Numbered from the stretch's first letter, positions 7,997-16,710 are shown. The stretch is 32,004 nt of DNA from 39-52-133 sp041488395 (GCA_041488395.1 JBGPPE010000007.1:1-32004), one strand, 5' to 3'. The notes: generated by a model not told the origin, from the sequence alone. Program-made: numbers and translations.

Positions 7997-8341
7997 TTAA
8001 ATTTTATCGCTCCAGTGAAAGCGGTGCAGCAAGCGATGCAGTATCGGAGTGAACAGCAGCGCGGCGGTGACAATGAAGACCAGGCCGGCATAGAGCGCAT
8101 AAAATCCGGCGAAAAGCTTGCCAGCGTCAGTCTGCGGCGGGTTGACCGGCCCCATGCCGCCGAGCAGCATGGCGGCATTGAGAAATGCGTCCAGCCACGG
8201 CAGGTGTTCAAACACGGCATAGCCCAGCATGCCGCAGGCGAGTGAAGCGGCGAGCAAGCCAAGGGCGACCAGCGTATGGCCGAGCAGGCGCTGTGCAAAC
8301 TTTGCGCTGCTGAGAGGAGCCTGCTGTTTTGATTCGTACAT
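7997..8341 (-). CDS. Conserved small membrane protein with a pore-loop-like segment
   Basis: The 114-residue product has a hydrophobic helix (about residues 22-48), an amphipathic segment AFLNAAMLLGGMGPV, and a second helix (about 80-105) followed by a His-rich basic tail HRLLHRFHW. The helix / short helix with GGMGP / helix arrangement resembles the pore unit of two-helix ion channels, but the canonical TVGYG filter is absent. I recall similar proteins being annotated only as hypothetical. ATG 8341 is preferred over an upstream in-frame TTG at 8368. It follows the DsrE-like gene on the same strand after about 60 bp, with a 7-bp inverted repeat between them. No function is assigned. Confidence 0.7.
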   Translation of the reverse strand: MYESKQQAPLSSAKFAQRLLGHTLVALGLLAASLACGMLGYAVFEHLPWLDAFLNAAMLLGGMGPVNPPQTDAGKLFAGFYALYAGLVFIVTAALLFTPILHRLLHRFHWSDKI

Positions 8342-8401
8342 GGCGTGGTTCCGGTTTCTGCCCGTCAAGCGGGGGCTGCAGGCAGAAGCTGGCAGATCAC
8401 T

Positions 8402-8857
8402 TTATGGGCGGATATAAGCGTAACCGTTTTTTTGTTTTTGGATGAGCTCAATGACACCAGCGGGCACATAAGCTATGGAAGACATCATGTCGGCTTTGCC
8501 CAGCTTTTGTGCTTTCATGGTGTTCTCGCAGGCGACGATCTTGACGCCCGCTTTAACTGCGTCGTCCACACGGTTAGCCACGGCAGAATCGAATTTGAGC
8601 ATGCCGATGCCGGGGCCGTAGACGACCACTTCAACATCGACGTTTGCCGCGCCCAGGTCCTGCTGCACATTTTTTACGTTGTTAAGTGCCAGATTCCATT
8701 TCTTTGCGTCATCGTCACTCACCTGGAATACCACCTGGTAGCGGGTGTCGGCGCTGGTTTTTTGTGGAGAGTCTGCCGCTTGCAGACTGGGGGCGGACAA
8801 TGCGAGAGAGAAGGCCAGAACGGAAGAAACATATTTCAACAGTAGTGTGCTTTTCAT
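8402..8857 (-). CDS. Exported DsrE-family protein
   Basis: The 151-residue protein has a signal peptide (MKSTLLLKYVSSVLAFSLAL, probable cleavage after LQA) followed by a DsrE/DsrF-like fold: YQVVFQVSDDD, an internal VDVEVVVYGPGIGML strand and VKIVACENTMKAQKL with the single conserved cysteine (about residue 108). Cytoplasmic DsrE proteins carry sulfur on a cysteine. Periplasmic relatives like this one are common in proteobacteria and have no firm function, so a sulfur-carrier or redox role is inference. The ribosome site AAGGAG is strong. It may be cotranscribed with the small membrane protein that follows it. Confidence 0.87.
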   Translation of the reverse strand: MKSTLLLKYVSSVLAFSLALSAPSLQAADSPQKTSADTRYQVVFQVSDDDAKKWNLALNNVKNVQQDLGAANVDVEVVVYGPGIGMLKFDSAVANRVDDAVKAGVKIVACENTMKAQKLGKADMMSSIAYVPAGVIELIQKQKNGYAYIRP

Positions 8858-9000
8858 GCGGTATTCTCCTTGAGTGTGGCGGGTTGAATGCGACAGTGCT
8901 GTTTCATGCTAACCGGAAGATAGCTTATTGTGAAGGTGTCCTGGTGGTCAATGCGCGCGCAGGATAAATTTGCCTGCGCAAGCGAGGGTGCTTCCGCTCA

Positions 9001-9765
9001 TTATTTGCTATCCGGTTTCTGCGGCTTGTTGTCGGATTGTTCGTGCACCTCCATGAGATCAACCTGATCCAGGCGGACAAAGACGAAGCCTTTTTTTAGC
9101 AGATAAATCAATCCGGCAGAAAGACCTTCAGCCGAGTCGGATGCCGGTTTGTTCATGTGCGCGATGATGACATCCCCTTCTTTGACCTGCGCCAGCCTTT
9201 TCTCGATGGCACCTTTTTTCAAGGTGGCCCCGGCATCAGCATTCACAGAAAAGCCCGCAATCTTGTAGCCCAGTTTGCCGATTTCCTCTATGGCCTGGGC
9301 ATCGTATTCGGCTGTAGCTCCCCTGTACCAATGGGGCGCAATGCCGGTAGCCTGTTCTATGGCACGTGCCCCTGCGGTAACTTCGCGGCGGAGATGGATC
9401 ACGTCCGGTTCTCCGGGAATGCCATAAACCTTCCTGCCAGCGCCAATCACGGCCGGGATATGTTTTTCTCCATGGTCCTCGACATCAAACAAATCGAGGT
9501 GAGCCTTGATCACTGCAAGGCCTGACGGATTCTCGTCCAGCCATTTTTTCGTGGCAAAAATAGTGGCAGGTATCCGCTTGCGGATCAGAAAGTTGATCAG
9601 CTGGTCATCGAATTTTCCGGAGCACGCATCAAGGGTCAAGACCAGCTTCATGTTGGGCTCAGGCTGCAAAGTGAGCTGATCATGAATTTCGACAGGCTGT
9701 TGTTCGGCACCTGCCAATAAGGGAGCTAACGACAATGCCAGAATAACAGTGAGTATCGGTTTCAT
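9001..9765 (-). CDS. Exported polysaccharide-deacetylase-like protein (CE4 fold)
   Basis: The 254-residue protein has a signal peptide (cleavage near LLAGA) and then the five CE4 motif regions in order: LTLDACSG (usual TFDDG; the first Asp is kept and the second is Ala), HGEKH (metal His pair), YRGATAEYD (usual RxPxG), VNADAG and IIAHMNKP (final His). CE4 enzymes remove N- or O-acetyl groups from cell-wall or exopolysaccharides with one metal ion. The LDAC variant of motif 1 recurs in a proteobacterial subgroup. The substrate cannot be inferred. The C-terminal tail (EQSDNKPQKPDSK) is polar. The gene stands alone, 143 bp downstream of the region ahead of dsrE and divergent from the signalling block. 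Confidence 0.82.
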   Translation of the reverse strand: MKPILTVILALSLAPLLAGAEQQPVEIHDQLTLQPEPNMKLVLTLDACSGKFDDQLINFLIRKRIPATIFATKKWLDENPSGLAVIKAHLDLFDVEDHGEKHIPAVIGAGRKVYGIPGEPDVIHLRREVTAGARAIEQATGIAPHWYRGATAEYDAQAIEEIGKLGYKIAGFSVNADAGATLKKGAIEKRLAQVKEGDVIIAHMNKPASDSAEGLSAGLIYLLKKGFVFVRLDQVDLMEVHEQSDNKPQKPDSK

Positions 9766-9826
9766 TACATCTTCGCGTGCAAAGAATTTTGCGTTGACCT
9801 GAATCTACCACAACCTTGCTGCAAAT

Positions 9827-9867
9827 AACGGCAAACAGCTTGCCGTTCTGCTTGCTGCAGGCAGCAA
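9827..9867. repeat. Two adjacent inverted repeats upstream of the deacetylase gene
   Basis: AACGGCAA (9827-9834) and TTGCCGTT (9840-9847) form a perfect 8-bp inverted repeat. Immediately after it, TTGCTG (9852-9857) pairs with CAGCAA (9862-9867). They lie 60-100 bp before the deacetylase start, inside a 530-bp gene-poor stretch (9766-10295) where I otherwise see only one doubtful short ORF. They could be an operator or leader structures. Confidence 0.45.
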
Positions 9868-10126
9868 CAAGCTTGGATATGCAACAAGCCCTGGCATGCA
9901 ATGGAAAAACACTGGCGGGGTCAGATATTGCAGGCAAGCGCAGCAATAGCCTCTGGGCTATGATAGGCGCGGAATACTGGAAAGTATGTATTTCATTTCG
10001 CTCATTATGGCTTTAGCCTGCTGGCGTGGGGCTGATGGCAATCCATTATCAGCGGCCCGGAATCCGCGCTGACAACTTTCATGTGAAGGAAGTGGTGGCG
10101 CGGGAAGTTATATTGTTGGCGTACAA

Positions 10127-10294
10127 ATGGAGGTTGATGTGACCTCATCACAAAAAGAAATCGCCGCAAGCAGCACAGCACGAGTGAATCCGTTGCCGCC
10201 GCGACCTTGTTGGATCAGCTCCGTCCGTTTGGTCTGGCGTGCCAGGCAGTGGCTGCACGAGCGGCCTGGAACGGGCTCAACCGTGGAGGCCTGA
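10127..10294 (+). CDS. Doubtful 55-aa ORF ending at the kinase start
   Basis: An open frame (MEVDVTSSQKEIAASSTARV...) ends with TGA one base before the kinase ATG at 10296. The arrangement would permit translational coupling, but the ORF has no clear ribosome site, no hydrophobic segment and no family resemblance that I recognise, and its composition (Arg, Pro, Trp-rich) is not typical. It may be chance coding in the kinase 5' leader. Confidence 0.2.
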   Translation: MEVDVTSSQKEIAASSTARVNPLPPRPCWISSVRLVWRARQWLHERPGTGSTVEA

Positions 10295-10295
10295 G

Positions 10296-13031
10296 ATGCG
10301 GAAAACTCTGGCCCAGATGTCACCGCGCGCCGTTCTGGCCGCGGCGATTCTTGCCGCGCTGTTGCCGTTCCTGCTGACGGAATTTTTTGCCGCTCAACTG
10401 TATGGGGTGATGGACATCGCCTCATACCTGGTCTTTCACAACATTGCCGAATTCTTCAGTGTCATGGTATCACTGTCCATCTTTGGTGTCGGATGGTTTG
10501 CCTACGCGCAATCCGGTAACCGGCACACGCTGTTCCTGAGCGCTGCCTTTCTCGCCATCGGCCTGCTGGACTTCATGCACACCCTGGGTTACGCCGGCAT
10601 GCCCGCTTTCGTCACGGTTAATTCCGCCAACAAGTCCACCCAGTTCTGGCTAGCGGCCAGGCTGTTTTCGGCGTCGGCCTTCCTCGCCAGCGCCTATGTC
10701 TATCCGGATAATCGTGGCCCCTGGCTGGCTAAGGCACCGCTGATGGTGGCAGCACTGGCCATACCGGCGCTGGTTTTCAGCGCAGTTACCTTTTTCCCCT
10801 CCCATGTACCGGACACCTTCGTGGCGGGCGTGGGGCTTACCCCTTTCAAGAAGGTCGCCGAGTACTTGATCATGTTCCTGCTGCTGCTGGCATCCGCGGC
10901 TTATTGGCGACGGATGTCGATAAGCGGGGACAGGGTGCTGGTGTACTACGTGGTGGCGTTTGTCATCTGCATCTTCAGCGAGGCGGTCTTCGCCATTTAC
11001 ACGAGCGTGTTCGACACCTTCAATGTGCTGGGGCACGTCTACAAGGTGGTGGCCTTTATCCTGATCTACCAGGGCGTATTCGCCAGGTCGGTGCGACAGC
11101 CCTACGTGGAGCTGTCTGCGGCCAATGACAAGCTTCATGCGGAAATTGCCGTGCACCAACAGGCGCAAAAATTATTGCGTCAAAGCGAGAGCGGGCTGGA
11201 AGAAGCGCAACGCATCGCCCATTTGGGCAGCTGGAAGCTGGATGTGGCAAGCAACCAGGTGGTCTGGACGGAGGAACTCTACAAAATGTACGGTTTCGAC
11301 CCGGCATTGCCACCGCCCCCCTACACCGAGCACATGAAACTCTTCACCCCAATGAGCTGGGAGAGATTGAGCTCCGCCTTGTCCAATACCAGAGAAACCG
11401 GCATCCCCTATGAGCTTGAACTGGAGACAGTGCTGAAAGATGGCAGCCATGGCTGGATGTGGGTGCGCGGGGAGCGAGAGCTGGCTGGTACTGCTGTCCG
11501 ACTCAAAGGTGTGGCGATGGACATCACCGAGCGCAAGCAAGCGGAAGAAAAAGTGCGCTCAGCCTCGTTGTATGCACGCAACCTGCTCGAAGCCAGTCTG
11601 GACCCGCTGGTGACCATCAGCCCATTCGGCAAGATTACCGACGTGAACGAGGCGACGGTGCAGGCGACCGGAGTGTCACGTGTGGCGCTGATCGGCAGCG
11701 ATTTCTCGGATTATTTTACCGAGCCGGACAAGGCGCGTGCGGGCTATCAGGAGGTGTTTGAAAAAGGCCAGGTCACGGATTACCCGTTGACCCTGCGCAA
11801 CGTGTCCGGGCAGCTGAAGCATGTGCTCTACAACGCCAGCATATATCGCAACGACATCGGCGAGGTGACGGGAGTATTTGCCGCGGCGCGCGACGTTACC
11901 GAGCGCAAGCGGGCCGAAGAAGAGCTGCGCGCGGCATCGGTGTATGCCCGCAACCTGCTCGAGGCCAGCCAGGACCCGCTGGTGACCATCAACGCAAAGG
12001 GCCAGATCACCGATGTGAACGAAGCGACGGTGCAGGCTACCGGATTGAGTCGCGCAGCGCTGATCGGCAGCGATTTCTCGGATTATTTTACCGAGCCGGA
12101 AAAGGCACGCGCTGGCTACCAGGAGGTATTTGCCAAGGGACAGGTTACGGATTACCCGCTTAGCCTGCGCAATGTGTCCGGCAAGGTCAAGGAGGTGCTC
12201 TACAACGCCAGCGTATATCGCAACGAGGTTGGCGAAGTGACCGGAATTTTTGCCGCGGCACGCGACATCACCGAACGCAAGCGGGCAGAAGAAGCGTTGC
12301 ACAAATCCCACGAACATCTGGAGGAGCTGGTGCGGGAACGCACCGGCGAACTCGAAAATGCCAACCAGGAACTGGAAGGGTTTGCCTATTCGGTCTCGCA
12401 CGATTTGCGCACGCCGCTAAGGGCGATTGATGGTTTTTCGCAACAGCTGCTGAAGCGGTATGCAGACAAGCTGGATGAAGAAGGTAAGCGCTACTTGAAT
12501 GTAGTGCGCGACAACACCAAAAAAATGAGCCAGCTCATCGACGATATCCTCGCCTTCTCGCGCATGGGGCGTGTGGGGATGGGAGCTGCCGAGATCGACA
12601 TGGGGGCATTGGCGCACGCGGTATTCGAGGAGCTCAAACTGACTGCCTCCGGGCGCGAGTTGAGCATGGAGCTCCCGCCGCTGCCGCCTTGCCGTGGCGA
12701 TCTGGCCATGTTGCACCAGGTCTGGATCAACCTGCTGGGCAATGCCATCAAGTTCACCCGGCCCAGCGCGGCGGCACTGATCGAAGTGGGAGGACACAGC
12801 GTGGGCGCGGAAAATATTTACTACGTCAGGGACAACGGGGCGGGCTTCGATATGCAGTACGCCGACAAGTTATTTGGCGTGTTTCAGCGCCTGCACGGGA
12901 TCGAGGAATTCGAGGGGACAGGAATTGGCCTGGCCATCGTCAAGCGCATCATTACCCGGCATGGCGGGCGGGTGTGGGCGGAAGGCAAGGTTGGTGAAGG
13001 CGCGACATTTTATTTTGCATTGCCGATTTAA
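10296..13031 (+). CDS. MASE3 membrane histidine kinase with three PAS domains
   Basis: The 911-residue sensor starts at ATG 10296, which has GGAGG six bases upstream; longer in-frame starts at and after 10239 lack one. Residues about 10-265 form a MASE3 multi-helix membrane sensor (FHNIAEFFSVMV, LDFMHTLGYAGM). PAS domains follow at about 303-420, 422-540 and 546-664, then a HisKA domain with phospho-acceptor H702 in SVSHDLRTPLRA. The ATPase domain has LGNAIKFT, VRDNGAGFD and GTGIGLAIV. PAS2 and PAS3 are near copies with a 372-bp period. The small receiver gene follows after 11 bp, and that receiver or D62 of the next protein is the likely phosphate acceptor. The signal sensed is unknown. Confidence 0.93.
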   Translation: MRKTLAQMSPRAVLAAAILAALLPFLLTEFFAAQLYGVMDIASYLVFHNIAEFFSVMVSLSIFGVGWFAYAQSGNRHTLFLSAAFLAIGLLDFMHTLGYAGMPAFVTVNSANKSTQFWLAARLFSASAFLASAYVYPDNRGPWLAKAPLMVAALAIPALVFSAVTFFPSHVPDTFVAGVGLTPFKKVAEYLIMFLLLLASAAYWRRMSISGDRVLVYYVVAFVICIFSEAVFAIYTSVFDTFNVLGHVYKVVAFILIYQGVFARSVRQPYVELSAANDKLHAEIAVHQQAQKLLRQSESGLEEAQRIAHLGSWKLDVASNQVVWTEELYKMYGFDPALPPPPYTEHMKLFTPMSWERLSSALSNTRETGIPYELELETVLKDGSHGWMWVRGERELAGTAVRLKGVAMDITERKQAEEKVRSASLYARNLLEASLDPLVTISPFGKITDVNEATVQATGVSRVALIGSDFSDYFTEPDKARAGYQEVFEKGQVTDYPLTLRNVSGQLKHVLYNASIYRNDIGEVTGVFAAARDVTERKRAEEELRAASVYARNLLEASQDPLVTINAKGQITDVNEATVQATGLSRAALIGSDFSDYFTEPEKARAGYQEVFAKGQVTDYPLSLRNVSGKVKEVLYNASVYRNEVGEVTGIFAAARDITERKRAEEALHKSHEHLEELVRERTGELENANQELEGFAYSVSHDLRTPLRAIDGFSQQLLKRYADKLDEEGKRYLNVVRDNTKKMSQLIDDILAFSRMGRVGMGAAEIDMGALAHAVFEELKLTASGRELSMELPPLPPCRGDLAMLHQVWINLLGNAIKFTRPSAAALIEVGGHSVGAENIYYVRDNGAGFDMQYADKLFGVFQRLHGIEEFEGTGIGLAIVKRIITRHGGRVWAEGKVGEGATFYFALPI

Positions 13032-13042
13032 TGGAGGAACGC

Positions 13043-13507
13043 ATGATGACTCAGACTGATGACGTGGAAATCTTGCTGGTGGAAGACAATCCTACCGACG
13101 CCGAACTGGCCATAATGGCGCTGCAAGAGCGCAATCTTGCCAACAAGCTGGTGTGGGTGAAGGATGGAGCCGAGGCGCTGGATTTTATCTTCGCCAGCGG
13201 CGTCTATGCCGACCGGCAGAGTGCGACTACGCCGAAAGTGGTGCTGCTCGATTTGCGCCTGCCCAAGGTGGACGGCCTGGAGGTATTGCGCCGCCTCAAG
13301 GCGGATGAGCGCACCAGGAGAATTCCGGTAGTAGTGGTGACCTCATCCAAGGAGGACCGGGATGTGCTGGCCAGCTACGACCTCGGCGTCAACAGCTATA
13401 TCAGCAAACCGGTGGATTTCGATGAATTCGCCAAGGTAGTGTCGGAAATGGGATTCTACTGGCTGCTGATCAACCGTCCTCCCGTTAAGCTAAATATCCC
13501 TGGATAA
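13043..13507 (+). CDS. Stand-alone receiver-domain response regulator (Rcp1-like)
   Basis: This 154-residue protein is a single receiver domain. Acidic pocket VEDNPTD, phospho-acceptor D70 in LLDLRLP, Thr in VVTSS and Lys in YISKPVDF are all present. Long receivers of this type pair with PAS/phytochrome-style kinases and lack an output domain, passing phosphate by protein interaction. The start at 13043 is chosen because GGAGG at 13033-13037 sits five bases before it; an ATG at 13031 overlaps the kinase stop but would place the ribosome site inside the gene. It abuts the next gene: its TAA is followed directly by the ATG of the HD-GYP protein. This is the probable immediate partner of the upstream kinase. 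Confidence 0.92.
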   Translation: MMTQTDDVEILLVEDNPTDAELAIMALQERNLANKLVWVKDGAEALDFIFASGVYADRQSATTPKVVLLDLRLPKVDGLEVLRRLKADERTRRIPVVVVTSSKEDRDVLASYDLGVNSYISKPVDFDEFAKVVSEMGFYWLLINRPPVKLNIPG

Positions 13508-16171
13508 ATGGCCATGGATAAGCAAGCCGAGGCGCTGCGCATCCTGATGCTGGAGGATGTTCCATCCGAGGCAGAGTTGGTGGCGATCGAACTGCGCGAT
13601 GCTGGACTGGAGCTCACCTCGCTGCGGGTGGACACGCGCGCGGCGTTTGAGCAGGCGCTCGATGAATTCAAGCCCGATATCGTCCTCGCCGACTACAACC
13701 TGCCTGCCTATAACGGACGCGACGCCCTGGAATATTCGCGCCGCACGCATCCGCAGATTCCGGTGATCATGGTGACCGGGGCAATGGGAGATGAAGCGGC
13801 AGTGGAGCTGCTCAAGCTGGGCGCGCGCGACTATGTGCTGAAGGATCGGCTGGCGCGGCTCGTGCCCGCCATCAAGCGCACCCTGTCAGAAGAGCGTGGC
13901 ATCCACAACCGCAAACTGGCCGAGGGGAAATACAAGGCATTGTTCAACGAAGCCATGGATGGCATCGTGCTGGTCGATTGCGCGACATGGCAGGTGGAGG
14001 ACTGCAACCCTGAATTCGAGAAGCAAGCCGGCAGGACGCTGGCACAGATCAAGGCGTTGCAGGTGTGGGAGCTGTACCCCAAAAAACACCATGAACTGGT
14101 CCGGCACAGGTTTATCGAAGTCAGGAAAACCGGCAAGGGGCACGGCGGCGACATTGAAGTGCAAAGGCCAGGCGGGGATACCGTCCCGGTCGAGTATGCA
14201 GCCAATTTTTTGAGCCTCCAGCAGCGGAGTTTCGTCCAGGTTGTCACCCGTGACATCAGTGAGCGCTTGCGTGCAGAGCGTGCGCTGCAGGATAGCGAGG
14301 CACGCTACCGGCGCATCACCGAGGGAATCACGGATTACCAATATACCGTGCGCATCGAAAATGGGCGTGCAGCAGAGACCAGGCAAAGCCCGGCCTGTGT
14401 GACGGTGACGGGGTACACGGCGGAAGAGTTCGCCGCCAACCCCAACCTGTGGATACAGATGGTCGTGCCAGAGGATCGCGAACGGGTGATCGAGCGCGTG
14501 CGGCATGTGCTGGCGGGAATGGATGTTCCGCCCATGGAACATCGCATCATCCGCAAAGATGGGGAGTTGCGCTGGGTGCATTGCACGATCATCCAGTTCA
14601 AGGACGCCTCCGGGAAGTTGCTGTCCTATGACGGTGTGATCAAGGACATCAGCGAGCGAAAATACATCGAACAGGTTATTCAGGAAGAGAAGGCATTCTC
14701 GGACATTTTGATTCAGAACCTGCCGGATGTGTTCTATCTGTTCGACTCGCAAGGCAACATGTTGCGATGGAACAGGATGGCGGAAAAACTGCTGGGGCTT
14801 TCCGCGGATGAAATATCGAAGACTAATGTCATTAGTTTCATTCATGAAGAAGACAGACCATTAATCATCCAGACAATACGCGATACTTTTGATTACGGCT
14901 CTGCGCAAGCAGAGGCACGCCTGCTCTCGAAAGATGGCCTGCGCGATTACGTGTTTACAGGGATAAGGGTCATTACGAAGCTGGGCACGAATGTCATCGG
15001 CATGGGCATCGATATCACCGGGCGCAAACAGGCTGAATTAGCGTTGCGCCGCGCCAACCGGTCGCTCAAGACGCTGTCTGCGGGCAATCTGGCGCTGGTG
15101 CGTGCGAAGAGCGAGGATGAATTGCTGCGGGCGGTTACGAACGTTATCGTGGAAACGGGCGGCTACCGCCTGGCGGTGGTGGACTATGCCGAGAACAATC
15201 CGGAAAAGAGCCTCACGCCCATGGCATGGTCGGGCATGGAGGAAAACGACTGCTGGGCGAAGCACCTTAGCTGGGCCGATACGGAACAGGGCCAATTGCC
15301 CGTCTCCATGGCCATCCGCAGCGGAACGTCGCAGGTATGCCATGACATCGCCAGCGCCCCGATATTCGAACCCTGGCGGGCGCTTGTGCTGGCGCGCGGC
15401 TACGCTTCAAACATCGCGCTACCCCTTTCCGGCGGCGGCAGGATTTTCGGCGGTTTGAGCATTTTTGCAGCCGTGGCGGACGCTTTCGACGCGGAGGAGG
15501 TACGCCTGCTGGAGGAGCTGGCCAATGATCTGGCTTATGGCATCGTCAGCTTGCGCACCCGCGCCGAGCACGAGCAGCAGGCGATGATCCTGCTGCAGAG
15601 CCTGGAACAATCCATCCAGACCATCGCGAACACCGTGGAAGCGCGCGACCCTTATACCGCCGGCCATCAACGCCGCGTCGCCGAGCTGGCGGCGGCCATC
15701 GCGCGGGAAATGGGCTTGCCGGATGAGCAGGTCAATGGCCTCCATCTTGCCGCCACCATTCATGACCTGGGGAAGATTCATATTCCGGCGGAAATTCTCT
15801 CCCGGCCCGGCAAGCTCAGTGAGATCGAATACATGCTTGTCAAGACGCACCCGCAGGATGGCTATGACATCCTGAAGAATGTGAACTTTCCCTGGCCGAT
15901 CGCACAGATGGTGTTGCAGCATCATGAAAAGCTGGATGGCTCGGGCTACCCGCAAGGGCTCAAGGGTGACCAAATTATTATTGAAGCACGCATTCTGGCG
16001 GTGGCGGACTTGGTTGAGGCGATGTCCTCACACCGCCCCTATCGTCCGGGGCTGGGCATAGACGCGGCACTGAGCGAGATTGTCCGTATGCGCGGCACGC
16101 ATTTTGATCCAGTAGTGGTAGATGCCTGTGTGGCACTGTTCCGGGAGAAGAAATATGTCATCCCCAGCTGA
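13508..16171 (+). CDS. Receiver-PAS-PAS-PAS-GAF-HD-GYP protein, probable c-di-GMP phosphodiesterase
   Basis: This 887-residue soluble protein has a receiver (about 10-125, phospho-acceptor D62 in LADYNLP, K in VLKD). PAS domains follow at about 140-255, 265-390 and 395-515, then a GAF domain (about 520-690) and an HD-GYP domain (about 700-885). HD-GYP enzymes hydrolyse c-di-GMP to pGpG or GMP at a di- or tri-iron centre. Key residues are intact: EARDPYTAGH, HDLGK (752-756), THPQDGYDIL, HHE (805-807), DGSGYP (810-815) and ADLVEAMSSHRPYR. This is the probable output of the kinase/receiver pair upstream, with PAS and GAF adding small-molecule inputs. Its 3' end overlaps the hemerythrin gene by 17 bp. 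Confidence 0.93.
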   Translation: MAMDKQAEALRILMLEDVPSEAELVAIELRDAGLELTSLRVDTRAAFEQALDEFKPDIVLADYNLPAYNGRDALEYSRRTHPQIPVIMVTGAMGDEAAVELLKLGARDYVLKDRLARLVPAIKRTLSEERGIHNRKLAEGKYKALFNEAMDGIVLVDCATWQVEDCNPEFEKQAGRTLAQIKALQVWELYPKKHHELVRHRFIEVRKTGKGHGGDIEVQRPGGDTVPVEYAANFLSLQQRSFVQVVTRDISERLRAERALQDSEARYRRITEGITDYQYTVRIENGRAAETRQSPACVTVTGYTAEEFAANPNLWIQMVVPEDRERVIERVRHVLAGMDVPPMEHRIIRKDGELRWVHCTIIQFKDASGKLLSYDGVIKDISERKYIEQVIQEEKAFSDILIQNLPDVFYLFDSQGNMLRWNRMAEKLLGLSADEISKTNVISFIHEEDRPLIIQTIRDTFDYGSAQAEARLLSKDGLRDYVFTGIRVITKLGTNVIGMGIDITGRKQAELALRRANRSLKTLSAGNLALVRAKSEDELLRAVTNVIVETGGYRLAVVDYAENNPEKSLTPMAWSGMEENDCWAKHLSWADTEQGQLPVSMAIRSGTSQVCHDIASAPIFEPWRALVLARGYASNIALPLSGGGRIFGGLSIFAAVADAFDAEEVRLLEELANDLAYGIVSLRTRAEHEQQAMILLQSLEQSIQTIANTVEARDPYTAGHQRRVAELAAAIAREMGLPDEQVNGLHLAATIHDLGKIHIPAEILSRPGKLSEIEYMLVKTHPQDGYDILKNVNFPWPIAQMVLQHHEKLDGSGYPQGLKGDQIIIEARILAVADLVEAMSSHRPYRPGLGIDAALSEIVRMRGTHFDPVVVDACVALFREKKYVIPS

Positions 16172-16592
16172 ATTATCGCCGTGGCGTCTGGAGTGGACGG
16201 ATGAGTTGAGCGTTCACATCCCGGAGATAAATGCCGAGCACCAGCACTTTATCCGGCTCGTCAACGAACTGAACGAGGCTATCATCAGTCGCATGGATGT
16301 GGCGGAGATCCAGAGGCGCATGCAGTGCATTCTGGACGATGCCGTGGTGCACTTTGCCGATGAGGAAGCCTTGTTCAGGAAGTTTGGCTACCCGGCAGCG
16401 GCAGAGCATGCGCAGATACATGCCAAAATCACTTCGGCCTTGCGCGAGATCAAGAGAGGTTTTGAGAGCGATGTGACGGAATACGAGTGCATCGAGGCGG
16501 GCCTATCGGTCAAGAAAACATTGATCGAGCATCTGTTGAACGAAGATATGAAGTACCGCGACTACTGCCTGAAAAATAACCTGAACAGGTAA
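16155..16592 (+). CDS. Bacteriohemerythrin
   Basis: The 145-residue four-helix protein carries the full diiron ligand set: H29 in INAEHQHF, H66 and E70 in HFADEE, H85 and H89 in AEHAQIHA, H126 and D131 in IEHLLNEDMKY. An aromatic LEWTDELSV near the N-terminus is also typical. Bacteriohemerythrins reversibly bind O2 at the non-heme diiron site and serve as O2 carriers or sensors, sometimes next to chemotaxis or c-di-GMP proteins. The ATG at 16155 has GGGAG at the right distance and overlaps the end of the HD-GYP gene, so the two are likely translated together. Upstream in-frame starts inside the HD-GYP gene are not used. Confidence 0.95.
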   Translation: MSSPAELSPWRLEWTDELSVHIPEINAEHQHFIRLVNELNEAIISRMDVAEIQRRMQCILDDAVVHFADEEALFRKFGYPAAAEHAQIHAKITSALREIKRGFESDVTEYECIEAGLSVKKTLIEHLLNEDMKYRDYCLKNNLNR

Positions 16593-16690
16593 CAGCTGTG
16601 CGTCACCAGATTCTCGTAACTCATCATCAACGCAATGGCTGATCGATAGCCAATCCAAAAAACACCATCGTTCCCGTTTCGTTGTTGTGC

Positions 16691-16710
16691 AGCCGCGCCT
16701 TGAGGCGGCT
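16691..16710 (+). other. GC-rich hairpin after the hemerythrin gene
   Basis: AGCCGC (16691-16696) pairs with GCGGCT (16705-16710) around an 8-nt loop, followed by CTTGTGTGTGG instead of a clean T-run. It is the only candidate transcription end for the kinase-to-hemerythrin operon in the 266-bp gap, and it is weak. Confidence 0.3.

Noticed and set aside
7816..8298. 160-codon minus-strand frame over the small membrane protein
   Set aside because: It is the alternative frame of the 7997-8341 gene, Cys/Ser-rich and without the regular hydrophobic helices seen in that gene.
13886..14845. 319-codon minus-strand frame inside the HD-GYP gene
   Set aside because: Overlaps a protein with intact receiver, PAS and HD-GYP motifs; the antisense product shows no motif.
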